A stretch of DNA of 64,000 bases from CAZQWJ01 sp964597265 (lineage in GTDB: Bacteria > Patescibacteriota > 4484-211 > JAGQKX01), in the NCBI GenBank assembly GCA_964597265.1, contig CAZQWJ010000001.1, positions 29,118 to 93,117 of the forward strand. The letters are read 5' to 3'. The translations under genes and the position numbers were made by a program. Below are positions 25,510 to 34,754 of the stretch, one piece after another; the stretch's first letter is position 1, and the number at the start of each line of letters is the position of its first letter. The notes under the pieces are model-generated. The model saw only the letters and a list, made by a program, of their open reading frames with translations. It was not told the origin of the DNA and made no database searches.

Positions 25510-27780
25510 TTACAACACAGTATGGTGTGGCCATTGGGCGGTGATGAGCAAAGAGGGTGCAGTGTCTGACACGATGCCTTCTTCCCGAAAGCCCTGATAG
25601 ATTTTCTCCGTAACAAACGGCATGAATGGATGCAGGAGCTTGAGTGATTCAATATACACATGAAGCAACACACTGAGTGCAACATCGCTATCTGCACGGT
25701 CTTTTGTTGATTCAATGTACGTGTCTGCAACATCGTGCCACATGAATTGGTAGATAGTATCAGCAGCATCAGCAAAGCGATATTTCTCCAATGCTGTGTT
25801 TACTGTGGTAATGGTCTGGTTCAGTTTGTCCAGCAGGAGAGTGTCTTCTTCCGTGAGTGTGAGTTTGTGGATGTCCTGCGGTTTCACCTCTGCATGTTGG
25901 ATTCTTCCCACTATAAAGCGCCCCATATTCCATATTTTGGTAATAAACTTCTTGTACCCAACAATCTTGTCATGTGGGAAGTTGAAATCTTTGCCATTTG
26001 CCGTACCGCTGATTAAACCCATACGAAGGGCATCTACGCCGTATTCCTCCATGTAATCCTCAGGATTAATGACATTACCCAGGCTTTTGCTCATCTTTCG
26101 CCCGTCAATTGCTTTGACCAACCCATGTAGATACACATCAGAAAACGGCGGTTTGCCAGTCAAGTAGACCCCAAACATCACCATGCGAGATACCCATCGG
26201 GTAACAATCTCCCAACCAGTCTCGAGCACACTCGTCGGATAGAAATACGTAAAGTCTTCAGAATCAGGATACCCTAGGGTAATCAGTGGCCACTGCCCAG
26301 ACGAAAACCACGTGTCAAATGTGTCTGTTTCTTGTAAAAACCGATCTCCGGGCTTTTCTTTACTAATCACGTAAGTAGCATTATTAGGAGCTATCAGCGA
26401 TTGTAGTCCGGTTGCAATATCCTCAATTGAGTATGTGAGTAATGCTTCGGCTACGGCAGTAGTTACTGTTTGTTTGTCAGGTGTCAAAAACGTAACCACC
26501 AGTGTTGGGTTTTCGTCTACATCGTACCATGCAGGAATACGGATACCCCATACCACTTGTCTTGAGATGGCCCAGTCGTGCATATTCTCCATCCACCGTA
26601 TATAAGTAATTTCTCGCCATTTTGGGTAAATTGTTACCTCGCCCGACTTGACCGCTTCAAGCGCCGGTTCTTTCAGCCCTTTGACGTTCACAAACCAGTT
26701 CGGGATTACTAACTGCTCAATATAATCACCACTTCTGTAATCTACTGGTACCAAGTGCTCGTACTCAGCATCGATTTTCTCTATCAAACCTTCCTCCTGG
26801 AGATAGGCGACTACTTTTTCCCGTGCTTCTTTGATTGCTAAGCCTGCAACAAAACCGCCATTTTCATTGAGAGTGCCATCAAGCGAGATGAGGTTGACAA
26901 CATCCAAGTTGTGCTGTCGCGCCACTTCGTAGTCGTTTTTGTCATGTGCGGGAGTAATTTTGACGATACCAGAGCCAAAGACAGGATCTACAAACGAGTC
27001 TGCAATAATAGCCATTGGCCGTTTGGTTAGAGGATTTTCAATCTTTCGCCCCACCAAAAAACGCTTGCTCTCATCATCTGGATTAACAGCAGCGTGGGTG
27101 TCTACAAAGATTGTTTCCGGTCGAACCGTCGCAACGGCAACATATTCAGGCTCATCTGCTTTCCTGTCAAGCAAACGATAGCGGATGTAATAGAGTGGGT
27201 CGATTTGCTTCTTATACACCACCTCGGCATCGCTAAATGTGGTACCCCAGCGGAATGAGTAATTCACCAGATAATCCGCACGATACACTTTGCCATCCTC
27301 GACCATTGTGGTAAACGTGTTGATAACGGTATCAATAGATTTTTGATCAAGGGTAAATACGTACCGACTCCAGTCCACACTGGCGCCCATGATGCGCATT
27401 TGGTCTTCGATGAGGTGCTTGTTCTCCATAACAAACTCCATGATCTTGTCGTAAAGTGTTTGGCGGTCAAAGTCGAAGCGAGATTTGCCTTTCTCTTTGA
27501 GTTTTCGCTCAAATGTGGTTTGCGTTTCAAATCCTGCATGGTCTGTGCCCGGTATCCATAGTGCGGCATAACCCTGCATCCGTTTCCATCGGATCAAAAG
27601 GTCTTCGATCGCAATCATCAAAACATTGCCGGTGTGCATTTTGCCTGAGGCATTTGGCGGTGGGAGAATAATGGTATAGGGTTTTTTGGTAGGATCGCGC
27701 TCAGGGGTGAACGCACCGGACTCTTCCCAGAGCATATACATTTCTTTTTCGTATTGGTGAAAGTCAGGTCTTTTTTCCAA
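25510..27780 (-). CDS. valS: Valyl-tRNA synthetase
   Basis: A 756-aa class I synthetase that charges tRNA-Val. It has the PPPNASGKMHTGN form of the HIGH motif, the WIPGTDHAGFETQ segment, an editing (CP1) domain between them and KMSKS, and GRKMSKSLGNVINPEDYM. The anticodon domain follows, but the C-terminal coiled-coil arm typical of ValS is missing, making it shorter than the usual 850-950 aa. The start is TTG 27780, as no ATG is in frame upstream. A 26-base inverted repeat lies 7 bases before this start. Confidence 0.92.
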   Translation of the reverse strand: MEKRPDFHQYEKEMYMLWEESGAFTPERDPTKKPYTIILPPPNASGKMHTGNVLMIAIEDLLIRWKRMQGYAALWIPGTDHAGFETQTTFERKLKEKGKSRFDFDRQTLYDKIMEFVMENKHLIEDQMRIMGASVDWSRYVFTLDQKSIDTVINTFTTMVEDGKVYRADYLVNYSFRWGTTFSDAEVVYKKQIDPLYYIRYRLLDRKADEPEYVAVATVRPETIFVDTHAAVNPDDESKRFLVGRKIENPLTKRPMAIIADSFVDPVFGSGIVKITPAHDKNDYEVARQHNLDVVNLISLDGTLNENGGFVAGLAIKEAREKVVAYLQEEGLIEKIDAEYEHLVPVDYRSGDYIEQLVIPNWFVNVKGLKEPALEAVKSGEVTIYPKWREITYIRWMENMHDWAISRQVVWGIRIPAWYDVDENPTLVVTFLTPDKQTVTTAVAEALLTYSIEDIATGLQSLIAPNNATYVISKEKPGDRFLQETDTFDTWFSSGQWPLITLGYPDSEDFTYFYPTSVLETGWEIVTRWVSRMVMFGVYLTGKPPFSDVYLHGLVKAIDGRKMSKSLGNVINPEDYMEEYGVDALRMGLISGTANGKDFNFPHDKIVGYKKFITKIWNMGRFIVGRIQHAEVKPQDIHKLTLTEEDTLLLDKLNQTITTVNTALEKYRFADAADTIYQFMWHDVADTYIESTKDRADSDVALSVLLHVYIESLKLLHPFMPFVTEKIYQGFREEGIVSDTAPSLLITAQWPHHTVL

Positions 27781-27787
27781 TGAAACT

Positions 27788-27813
27788 CAGAAAATATGCA
27801 CGCATATTTTCTG
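27788..27813. promoter_or_regulatory. 26-base inverted repeat in front of valS
   Basis: Twelve-base perfect arms, CAGAAAATATGC and GCATATTTTCTG, are separated by AC. In the valS transcript it would form a hairpin just ahead of the TTG start. In DNA it could be an operator between divergent valS and pyrG. No T-run follows, so it is not a standard terminator. Confidence 0.6.
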
Positions 27814-27944
27814 TTAGTTGAATTAATCCCAAATGTTTGATCATCTGGTCTGGCTCGAATTATAGGTAAAAACAACTGATAACTCAAGAAAAACAAATAT
27901 AAGTGCTATTCTGTTGGAACTGCGGTGTATCCTGAGGGGTGCGT

Positions 27945-27973
27945 TTGCTTGAGAATCGTGTACTATCTATCAT
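27945..27973 (+). promoter_or_regulatory. pyrG promoter
   Basis: TTGCTT at 27945-27950 and TATCAT at 27968-27973 are 17 bases apart. The -10 ends 10 bases before the pyrG ATG at 27984. Confidence 0.45.
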
Positions 27974-27983
27974 ATCGCGACAC

Positions 27984-29678
27984 ATGCCAAAAAAGCGACT
28001 TGTCAAATACATCTTTGTTACAGGTGGTGTAATTTCCGGCCTCGGGAAAGGAATTAGCACCGCCTCCATTGCCTCTTTGCTCAAGCATTCCGGCTACACA
28101 GTTTCTATCCTCAAAGTAGACATGTATCTTAACCTTGATGCGGGAACCATCAACCCTCTCGAACATGGTGAGGTGTTTGTGACAGCAGACGGGTTGGAAA
28201 CAGATCAAGATATTGGTAATTATGAGCGGTTTCTCAATCAAAATCTCCATCGACATAATTACATGACCATGGGGCAAGTGTATTACGACGTGATCTCCCG
28301 CGAACGCCGGCTTGAATATGAAGGCGAAGATGTGGAGGGGCATGTCCATGTCCCCAAAGAAATTATTCGTCGTATCAAAGAAACTGCAGTCAAAGATCGC
28401 GCGGATATTGTCCTTATCGAAGTCGGCGGAACTGTAGGTGAATATCAGAATGTGATGTTTTTTGAGGCGATTCGTCGGCTCAAACAATTACAACCAGAGG
28501 ATGTGTTTTTGGTTCATCTGGTGTACTTACCTAAGCCACGACACTTAGGAGAGCTCAAAAGCAAGCCAGCCCAAACCTCCATCTACGAATTGTACAAACT
28601 GGGTTTGCAGCCACATTTTGTCATTTGCCGTAGCGAACAAATGATCGATGCCAAGAAGAAAAAACTCATCGCGTTTAATGCTGGTATACCCGAGGAGAGT
28701 ATTATTGCAGCACCTGATGCAGATACGATTTATCAGATTCCTTCGGTGTTTCGTAAACAAAAATTACACACTAATCTGCTCAGACAAATGGACCTTAAGG
28801 TCAAAAAGGATACAACGCGACGTTGGGATGACTACTATACCAAGATCTCGAAGCACAAAGCAGAAGTAAAGATCGCCATTGTCGGCAAATATTTTCACAT
28901 TGGCACGTCTGTGTTGGAGGATGCATATATTTGTGTGATCGAAGCGATAAAACACGCAGCGTGGCAGCAGGCGGCCAAGCCGGTGATTCAGTGGTTTGAT
29001 GTCGAACGGTTTGAGCATTCTGGTGAAAAGGAAGGAATCGCAGAAGAACTCAAGCAATATGACGGCATTATCGTACCACAGGGGTGGGGATCACGCGGGG
29101 TAGAAGGAAAAATCGCTACAGTGCAGCTTGCCCGCACCGAGAAAATCCCCTACTTAGGGTTATGTTTTGGCATGCAAATGGCAGTGATCGAATATGCCCG
29201 CAATGTGGTGGGACTCAAAAACGCCAATTCCCAAGAGGTACAGCCCAAGACTCCCCACCCTGTGATACATCTCATGGAGCACCAGCAAAAGTATATGGCT
29301 GAGAAAAAATATGGCGGCACGATCCGGCTAGGGCAGTGGCCCTGTAAGATAAAGAAAGGTAGCCTCCTGCATGAGGCATATATGCAGTATGTTGACTATC
29401 CCTCCGAGGTTTTGAAAGCCAGAGGCCCCGGTTTGGTTCACGAACGTCATCGACATCGATATGAGGTAAACAACAAGTATCGGAGTCGGCTAGAAAAAGC
29501 AGGGTTGCTATTCAGCGGTGTATCGCCGGATGGCAAGTTGGTAGAGGCATTGGAATTGGACAAGAACGAACATCCATTTTTCGTCGGCACACAATTTCAT
29601 CCCGAGTACCAAACCAGACCAACCGTGCCTCACCCGCTGTTTATGGCGTTTGTGCGGGCAGCGCAGGATAGAAATTAA
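27984..29678 (+). CDS. pyrG: CTP synthase
   Basis: A 564-aa enzyme making CTP from UTP with glutamine. The N-terminal synthetase domain begins KYIFVTGGVISGLGKGI and contains VDMYLNLDAGTINPLEHGEV. The C-terminal class I glutaminase has the nucleophile motif YLGLCFGMQ and the His-Glu pair in GTQFHPEYQ. The start ATG 27984 yields the family N-terminus; an upstream ATG at 27939 does not. Its stop overlaps the convergent hicA gene by 4 bases. Confidence 0.95.
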   Translation: MPKKRLVKYIFVTGGVISGLGKGISTASIASLLKHSGYTVSILKVDMYLNLDAGTINPLEHGEVFVTADGLETDQDIGNYERFLNQNLHRHNYMTMGQVYYDVISRERRLEYEGEDVEGHVHVPKEIIRRIKETAVKDRADIVLIEVGGTVGEYQNVMFFEAIRRLKQLQPEDVFLVHLVYLPKPRHLGELKSKPAQTSIYELYKLGLQPHFVICRSEQMIDAKKKKLIAFNAGIPEESIIAAPDADTIYQIPSVFRKQKLHTNLLRQMDLKVKKDTTRRWDDYYTKISKHKAEVKIAIVGKYFHIGTSVLEDAYICVIEAIKHAAWQQAAKPVIQWFDVERFEHSGEKEGIAEELKQYDGIIVPQGWGSRGVEGKIATVQLARTEKIPYLGLCFGMQMAVIEYARNVVGLKNANSQEVQPKTPHPVIHLMEHQQKYMAEKKYGGTIRLGQWPCKIKKGSLLHEAYMQYVDYPSEVLKARGPGLVHERHRHRYEVNNKYRSRLEKAGLLFSGVSPDGKLVEALELDKNEHPFFVGTQFHPEYQTRPTVPHPLFMAFVRAAQDRN

Positions 29679-29905
29679 AGTCTTTTGAGGATTTCTAGAT
29701 ATTCCTCGACCGTGATGCCGAGTGTCCTGAGGTTGCTACGTATGATATACGGTGAAACCTCTTTATCTTCGGGAAAGACTACTGGACGTTTGAGCCCTAT
29801 TCTTGAGTAAATGATATGGCTTCCTTTCTTGCGTTTGAACTCGCAACCAACAAACTTGAGAAACTTTTCAAATAGGCTCCTTTTGATAGGTGTGACGCGT
29901 GGCAT
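29675..29905 (-). CDS. hicA: HicA-like toxin (mRNA interferase)
   Basis: A 76-aa protein of the HicA/YcfA fold: dsRBD-like pattern with the GCEFKRKKGSHIIYSR segment containing the catalytic His (in GSHIIY) and a C-terminal ITVEEYLEIL. HicA cleaves mRNA and is held by HicB. It follows the hicB-like gene by 4 bases, giving antitoxin-first order. The family call is good; activity is inferred. Confidence 0.85.
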   Translation of the reverse strand: MPRVTPIKRSLFEKFLKFVGCEFKRKKGSHIIYSRIGLKRPVVFPEDKEVSPYIIRSNLRTLGITVEEYLEILKRL

Positions 29906-29909
29906 GAAA

Positions 29910-30194
29910 TTATGTAGTTATAGCTATTTGTTTTAATTCATGCGCAATAATCGCCGGGGGTGTCCATTGTTTTTTGACTTTTTGCCAACCAAGTTCACTA
30001 AGTACCTCATCAAGTGTGCCCATTTCAATGAGCTCTTCAAAGAAAATTTCAACGATTTCGATAAATCGCTGCTCTGCCTCTTTGAACGATTTTCCTGAAG
30101 TTGCCAGGTCAAGTACTGGGGTATAAGCAACGATGTGATCGCCTTCGCTCAAAAAAGAAACTGGCACATTGTACGAGAATCTTATCTTTCGCAT
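29910..30194 (-). CDS. hicB: HicB-like antitoxin
   Basis: A 94-aa protein of the HicB partial RNase H-like fold (IVAYTPVLDLATSGKSFKEAEQRF), followed by WTPPAIIAHELKQIAI. A separate ribbon or helix DNA-binding domain is not obvious, so autoregulation is uncertain. A TATAAT element (complement of 30201-30206) lies 6 bases before the ATG, consistent with a leaderless operon promoter driving hicB-hicA. Confidence 0.82.
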   Translation of the reverse strand: MRKIRFSYNVPVSFLSEGDHIVAYTPVLDLATSGKSFKEAEQRFIEIVEIFFEELIEMGTLDEVLSELGWQKVKKQWTPPAIIAHELKQIAITT

Positions 30195-30243
30195 AGCAGC
30201 ATTATAGCAGAAATAGTTTGTTGTTGACGTTTATTCTCGAACT

Positions 30244-31248
30244 TTACACCTTCTTTCTTCTGCTTGTACCGACAGTTCGTGAGTGGTAGTTGGGATCTGC
30301 GACAACTTCTTCGATAGGCATGGGTTGGTTATTGAAATACGCGCAGCATGCGATCATGGCCGCATTGTCTACCGATAGGCTGAGTGGTGAGATGTATACA
30401 TCCAGGCTATCTGCAAATGTTTTGACAATTTTCTCGCGCAAATAGGTGTTGGCAGCTACACCGCCGGCAACGATGAGCGATGTTGGCGCATAGGTCTGTA
30501 ACGCATATTCTATCTTGCGCAGCAATACGTCTGTTACTGCTTTTTGGAATGATGCAGCAATGTCAGCTTTATCCAGTGCAGCATCAGACGCAGCAAGACG
30601 TACTGCGTTTTTCAATCCCGAAAAAGACATTTCCAGCGAAACAGTGTCTGTCATCGGCCGAGGAAGCGGGATAGCATCAGGATTGCCGTCTTTGGCTAAC
30701 TTCTCGATCTCCGGCCCACCAGGATAGGGTAACCCCAACAGGCGAGCAACCTTATCAAACGCCTCTCCTATGGCATCGTCCCGTGTGCCGCCGAGAAACT
30801 CGACGTCTCCATGATCGTGTAACAACAAAAACTCGCTATGCCCACCAGAAATAATCAGCCCCAACGCCGGAAATGTCGGTATATTCCCTTCAAGCCATGG
30901 GGCATACAGATGTGCAACCACGTGATCAATCGGAATCAGCGGCTTGTGCCATGCGGCTGCAAGCGCCTTGGCGGTCTCTACGCCAACGATTAGAGATCCA
31001 ATAAGTCCAGGGCCAACCGTAACCGCAATTGCATCAATATCGTTGGGTGTATGTTCATGCATGGCTTTTTCCAATGTTGGAATCATGGCGATGATTTGCT
31101 GACGTGCGCCAACTTCGGGTACAATGCCGCCGGTCTTAACGTGATCCGGCGCGCTCGTGGCAAGCTCGTGCGCCATAATATGCGTACCGTTTTCTACGAC
31201 GGCAACACTTGTTTCATCACAACTGGTTTCGATAGCAAGGATACGCAT
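30244..31248 (-). CDS. tsaD: tRNA threonylcarbamoyladenosine transferase subunit TsaD
   Basis: A 334-aa ASKHA-fold enzyme that adds threonylcarbamoyl to A37 of ANN-decoding tRNAs with TsaB/E. It begins RILAIETSCDETSVAVV and contains the metal-binding H109-x3-H113 in IDHVVAHLYA, the PALGLIISGGHSEFLL loop and LIVAGGVAANTYLR. Full length. It starts directly after the stop of the small membrane gene that lies upstream of it on the same strand. Confidence 0.95.
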   Translation of the reverse strand: MRILAIETSCDETSVAVVENGTHIMAHELATSAPDHVKTGGIVPEVGARQQIIAMIPTLEKAMHEHTPNDIDAIAVTVGPGLIGSLIVGVETAKALAAAWHKPLIPIDHVVAHLYAPWLEGNIPTFPALGLIISGGHSEFLLLHDHGDVEFLGGTRDDAIGEAFDKVARLLGLPYPGGPEIEKLAKDGNPDAIPLPRPMTDTVSLEMSFSGLKNAVRLAASDAALDKADIAASFQKAVTDVLLRKIEYALQTYAPTSLIVAGGVAANTYLREKIVKTFADSLDVYISPLSLSVDNAAMIACCAYFNNQPMPIEEVVADPNYHSRTVGTSRRKKV

Positions 31249-31581
31249 TTAGCCAAACAAGATGATCACTCTAAGCAGTGAAAATAGTGCGATGAGGTTA
31301 AGAAACATCAATGATGACAGTACTAATTGCGAATAAAACTTGTCTAGCCTCCACAACCACCACGCAAGCAGCAAAACGCCAATCAACGCAATACTGCTGT
31401 ACAGCGGCAAGTGCCAGAGGTCGGACACGGCTACTAATTGGTCTAATCCCCATGGGCGAAGGTAATTGAACGGCACCATTGATGGCAAGCGGTCGCGGAA
31501 CAGCCACCACAGCCACCACATCGCCTGAGTCGCGACAAAGCTGATGCTGAAGTAGGTATAAAAGTAACGAGAGCGAAACAT
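31249..31581 (-). CDS. Small integral membrane protein, unknown
   Basis: About 110 aa with three or four hydrophobic helices rich in Trp and Leu (FVATQAMWWLWWLF, YSSIALIGVLLLAWWLW, LSSLMFLNLIALFSLLRVIIL). The start ATG 31581 is preferred; a further upstream start at 31653 would run into the dispersed hairpin repeat. It directly abuts tsaD on the same strand and is probably cotranscribed with it. No family is recognised. Confidence 0.6.
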   Translation of the reverse strand: MFRSRYFYTYFSISFVATQAMWWLWWLFRDRLPSMVPFNYLRPWGLDQLVAVSDLWHLPLYSSIALIGVLLLAWWLWRLDKFYSQLVLSSLMFLNLIALFSLLRVIILFG

Positions 31582-31633
31582 AGGTGTATTGTAAAGGAGT
31601 GATAGGAGTAGGAAAAGTAGTAGGAAGGTTTGC

Positions 31634-31750
31634 CATCCCAGACCCTGTATCAAGTACAGGACAAGCTTGATCTGCCTGCCTGCGCAGGCAGATACGCAGG
31701 GATCCAGCCTGTCTACTGTCTGGATTCCAGGTCAAGTCTGGAATGACGAT
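31634..31750. repeat. Dispersed hairpin-rich repeat element
   Basis: Three stem-loops follow each other: CCTGTA/TACAGG around 31644-31660, ATCTGCCTG (31670-31678) with CAGGCAGAT (31685-31693), and TTCCAG/CTGGAA around 31724-31742, ending in GGAATGACG. This modular palindromic pattern resembles REP/MITE-like repeats found between genes in many bacteria. It lies between metG and the downstream membrane gene. Confidence 0.55.
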
Positions 31751-31755
31751 GCGCC

Positions 31756-33371
31756 TTACCGCTTACTATCGCCTGTCTCTAGTCGTGGGAATAATCCCTC
31801 CGCTGCCTTGACCTGTGTANNNNNNNNNNNNNNNNNNNNNNNNNNNNNNNNNNNNNNNNNNNNNNNNNNNNNNNNNNNNNNNNNNNNNNNNNNNNNNNNN
31901 NNNNNNNNNNNNNNNNNNNACTATCGCCTGTCTCTAGTCGTGGGAATAATCCCTCCGCTGCCTTGACCTGTGTACCGGCGAACTGTGTTTGGATCTTTTG
32001 GGCAGTGGTGGGGATGAACGGCTCGATGAGTTTGGCTATTGCTCTAATTTCTGTCACTAGTTTTTCCCACACCAGGTTGTTTTCTTCTGACAACACGCTG
32101 TCGGATTTGAGCAATTCCCAAGGTTTGGTTTCATCGATATACTTATCCAAGACGCGGATTTTGTCCCAAATCAGTACCAATACCTGATCTACACGGTACT
32201 CGTCCCAACGCGGCTGCATCTCAGTAGTCTGCGGATAGGCGCTGTAATCGGCAGGGGTGCTGGTGTAGCCTGATTTTTCCAATACCTTGGCAGTGCGAGA
32301 AACCAAATTGCCCAACCCGTTTGCCAAGTCAGCAGTATAGACTTCTTCAAAATGTGGGATTGAAATATCCACATCCTCAACAATAGGTCCGTGTTTGAGC
32401 ATGTAATAGCGAACCGCATCTACACCATATTGTTGTACTAACTCGTCGGGGCGGATAACGTTGCCACGGGACTTACTTATCTTTTGCCCGTCAAGGTGCA
32501 TAAACCCGTGCGCGTATACCGTATCGGGCAAGCGGTATCCGACACTTTGTAACATGGCTGGCCACAGTAGTGCGTGAAATACAGCATTATCCTTACCAAG
32601 GATGTGTATGATATGCGTGTCATCGCCCCAAAAACCTTTCGGGTGAGCTGCGGTGTAGTAATTTACCAACGCGTCAAACCACACGTAGATAACGTGTTGA
32701 TCGTCGCCCGGTACGGGTATTCCCCATGCGACTTTTGATTTTGGACGGCTGATAGGCTTATCCTGTAGCTCTTGTGCCAAGAAACCAAGCATATCTTTTT
32801 TACGTGCTTCGGGGATGAGCAAATGCTTAGTTTCCAATAGGTCATGTAAAAAGTCAGCGTACTTTGACCAGGCAAAAAAGTAGTTTTCTTCTTCCAATTT
32901 TTGGATCTGTCGGGTGGGGTGCAATGGGCACTGTTCGTTTTCGTCTAGCTCTGAGTGTGTCTTGTACGCTTCGCACCCTTCACAGTAAAAGCCGACGTAG
33001 GCATCCTTATATACGTCGCCGTTCTCTTGGGCTTTTCTAAAAAATTCCTGCGCGAATGGCGCGTGATCCGGATCAGTAGTGCGGATGAACCGATCGTATG
33101 AGATGTGTAGCGCGTCGTATTGTTGCCTGTCTTTTTGAGAAATCATATCAACGTGTTCCTGTGGTGTGCGGTTATGTGCTTCTGCGGCTTTCTGATTAGT
33201 AGTGCCGTATTCATCCGTACCAACGGTAAAAAGAACGTTATCTGCTCCAAGTGTGAGTCGGTAATATCGTGCCAGTGCGTCTGCCAGTATCTTTTGGTAC
33301 GCATGGCCGATGTGGATGACATCGTTGCAATAATCAATCGCGGTAGTGATCAGTACTTTTTGTTTTTCCAT
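31756..33371 (-). CDS. metG: Methionyl-tRNA synthetase (interrupted by an artificial gap)
   Basis: A class I synthetase with the HIGH motif in VIHIGHAYQ, a zinc-knuckle segment (CEGCEAYKTH, then CPLHP), KISKSRGNV as the KMSKS loop, and the anticodon helix bundle. The scaffold carries 100 N at 31820-31919 flanked by an exact 55-base duplication (31765-31819 and 31920-31974). If the duplicate ends are merged, the frame continues LETGDSKR and stops at TAA (complement of 31756-31758), giving 486 aa. Read literally through the N run, the tail is spurious. The C-terminal EMAP-like tRNA-binding domain is absent. Confidence 0.9.
31765..31974. other. Scaffold gap with duplicated 55-base ends
   Basis: The 55 bases before the 100-N run are repeated exactly after it. 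A repeat of assembly k-mer length at a join is best explained by two overlapping contig ends that were not merged. Confidence 0.85.
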
Positions 33372-33410
33372 GAGCGGATTGTACGTGAAAGCCCGAGAGA
33401 AGGCAAAATA

Positions 33411-33815
33411 TTAGTTGACCGCCTGCGGGCTTTGGCGGGTACTCCATATCACGGCAAAGAGTGTCGCCCACAACAAAAAGCCTGTCACGATGTTGAGCGT
33501 ATCCGAAATTTGTAATAGTAGCGTGCCGCATATACCGATTGCCAGTAGTATTCCCCATTTGGCGGCTTTTCTAGTCTGTATTCGTGGAGACTCTATCCGG
33601 CGTTGGACACGTAACGCACCATACCCCAACAGGGTTATCCAAGAGAATATCGCCAAAAATCCCGCGATCACCAAAAACGCCACTGACGACACATCGATCA
33701 TGACAACACCATTGGCCGCGTCCGTTTCAAACGGTGCGCGCTGAGTCAGGACGACATATGTAACAAATGTAGATACAATTGCCAACGCAATAATGGGCAG
33801 ATGATAGCGCTGCAT
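33411..33815 (-). CDS. Integral membrane protein, unknown
   Basis: About 134 aa from ATG 33815, with four hydrophobic segments (LPIIALAIVSTFVTYVVL, VAFLVIAGFLAIFSWITLLG, WGILLAIGICGTLLLQI, IVTGFLLWATLFAVIW) and a basic cytoplasmic loop (LRVQRRIESPRIQTRKAAK). An upstream in-frame start at 33953 would overlap the divergent rmuC gene. It lies 39 bases from the metG start on the same strand. No family is recognised. Confidence 0.6.
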   Translation of the reverse strand: MQRYHLPIIALAIVSTFVTYVVLTQRAPFETDAANGVVMIDVSSVAFLVIAGFLAIFSWITLLGYGALRVQRRIESPRIQTRKAAKWGILLAIGICGTLLLQISDTLNIVTGFLLWATLFAVIWSTRQSPQAVN

Positions 33816-33882
33816 ACTAGTAAGAGTAACGATGAGAGATTCAAGATTAAAATAAGGCGTCCAATCCCTCACATATCCTTGG

Positions 33883-33897
33883 TACAATATACCGCAT
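33883..33897 (+). promoter_or_regulatory. -10 element of rmuC promoter, leaderless layout
   Basis: TACAAT at 33883-33888 lies 9 bases before ATG 33898, with no Shine-Dalgarno sequence. Confidence 0.45.
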
Positions 33898-34749
33898 ATG
33901 GATACACAAACAATAGTTATTGTGCTTACGGTCCTGGCTAGTGTTGCTGGCATGATCTATTTCTTCAATGCTCAACTCCGTCAGATGGCTCAAAAACAAA
34001 CTACAGAAGAAGATCAGATGAAACTGATGAAAGAGTGGGTGCAGCAGATGATGGAAGAAACCAAAGCCACCCGCAAAGAAATGCANNNNNNNNNNNNNNN
34101 NNNNNNNNNNNNNNNNNNNNNNNNNNNNNNNNNNNNNNNNNNNNNNNNNNNNNNNNNNNNNNNNNNNNNNNNNNNNNNNNNNNNNATGGAGAATTTTAGG
34201 AAGATGCTGGCTGCAGAATCAGACGCAGACAAAGACAGAGCGCGCAAAGAGTTTATCAACGATGTGCGAAAACACATCCGCGCGATTGCGTCCAAGTATA
34301 TTTTGCCTGAAGAGGGCACATTGGATTTTGCCCTAATGTACGTTCCGTCTGAGTCTGTGGCATACGAAATCGTGGTGAATACGCCCGAACTTCTTGATTA
34401 TGCTCACGAGAGCCGCATTGTCGTGGTGTCGCCCAACCAGTTTAACCACTATCTCAAGGTGGTCATGATCGGCCTCGAAGGCAAGAAGATCGAAGAACGA
34501 GCACAGATGATTATGCGTTCACTGCGTGCGATTGAGCAGGATACCAGTCGTTTTGGTGAAGATTTTCGGGTGATGATGACGCACCTGAACAATGCCAAGA
34601 CCAAAGCTGATGCTGCACAAACCAGTTTTGGTCAACTGGCCAATAAGATTGAGAATATGCATGTGTTAAGTGAAGCAGTGGTCGAAGAAATAGTGTCTCC
34701 AGTAGATTTTGATACCAAACCAATACAAGATTCTGATGAACCGTTTTAG
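33898..34749 (+). CDS. rmuC: RmuC family protein (contains a 100-N gap)
   Basis: RmuC proteins limit DNA rearrangements and have a nuclease-like core. The N-terminus is a membrane anchor (TIVIVLTVLASVAGMIYFF) followed by a coiled coil. After the gap comes the conserved RmuC core: DVRKHIRAIASKYILPEEGT, LDFALMYVPSESVAYEIV, RIVVVSPNQFNHYLKVV. The 100 N at 34086-34185 are a placeholder; flanks do not overlap, so real sequence is missing from the coiled coil and early core. Frame is kept across the gap by chance of the N length. Confidence 0.85.
   Translation: MDTQTIVIVLTVLASVAGMIYFFNAQLRQMAQKQTTEEDQMKLMKEWVQQMMEETKATRKEMXXXXXXXXXXXXXXXXXXXXXXXXXXXXXXXXXXMENFRKMLAAESDADKDRARKEFINDVRKHIRAIASKYILPEEGTLDFALMYVPSESVAYEIVVNTPELLDYAHESRIVVVSPNQFNHYLKVVMIGLEGKKIEERAQMIMRSLRAIEQDTSRFGEDFRVMMTHLNNAKTKADAAQTSFGQLANKIENMHVLSEAVVEEIVSPVDFDTKPIQDSDEPF
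34086..34185. other. Assembly gap (100 N) inside rmuC
   Basis: Exactly 100 N, the usual unknown-length placeholder. Flanking sequences are not duplicated here. Confidence 0.9.
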
Positions 34750-34754
34750 CCTGC

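Noticed and set aside
27781..27983. T-box riboswitch upstream of valS
   Set aside because: The valS leader between the hairpin and the start is too short and no T-box consensus or terminator/antiterminator pair is seen.
31820..31919. Missing C-terminal domain of MetG hidden in the gap
   Set aside because: The flanks are an exact duplicate and merging them yields an immediate natural stop, so no sequence is likely to be missing.
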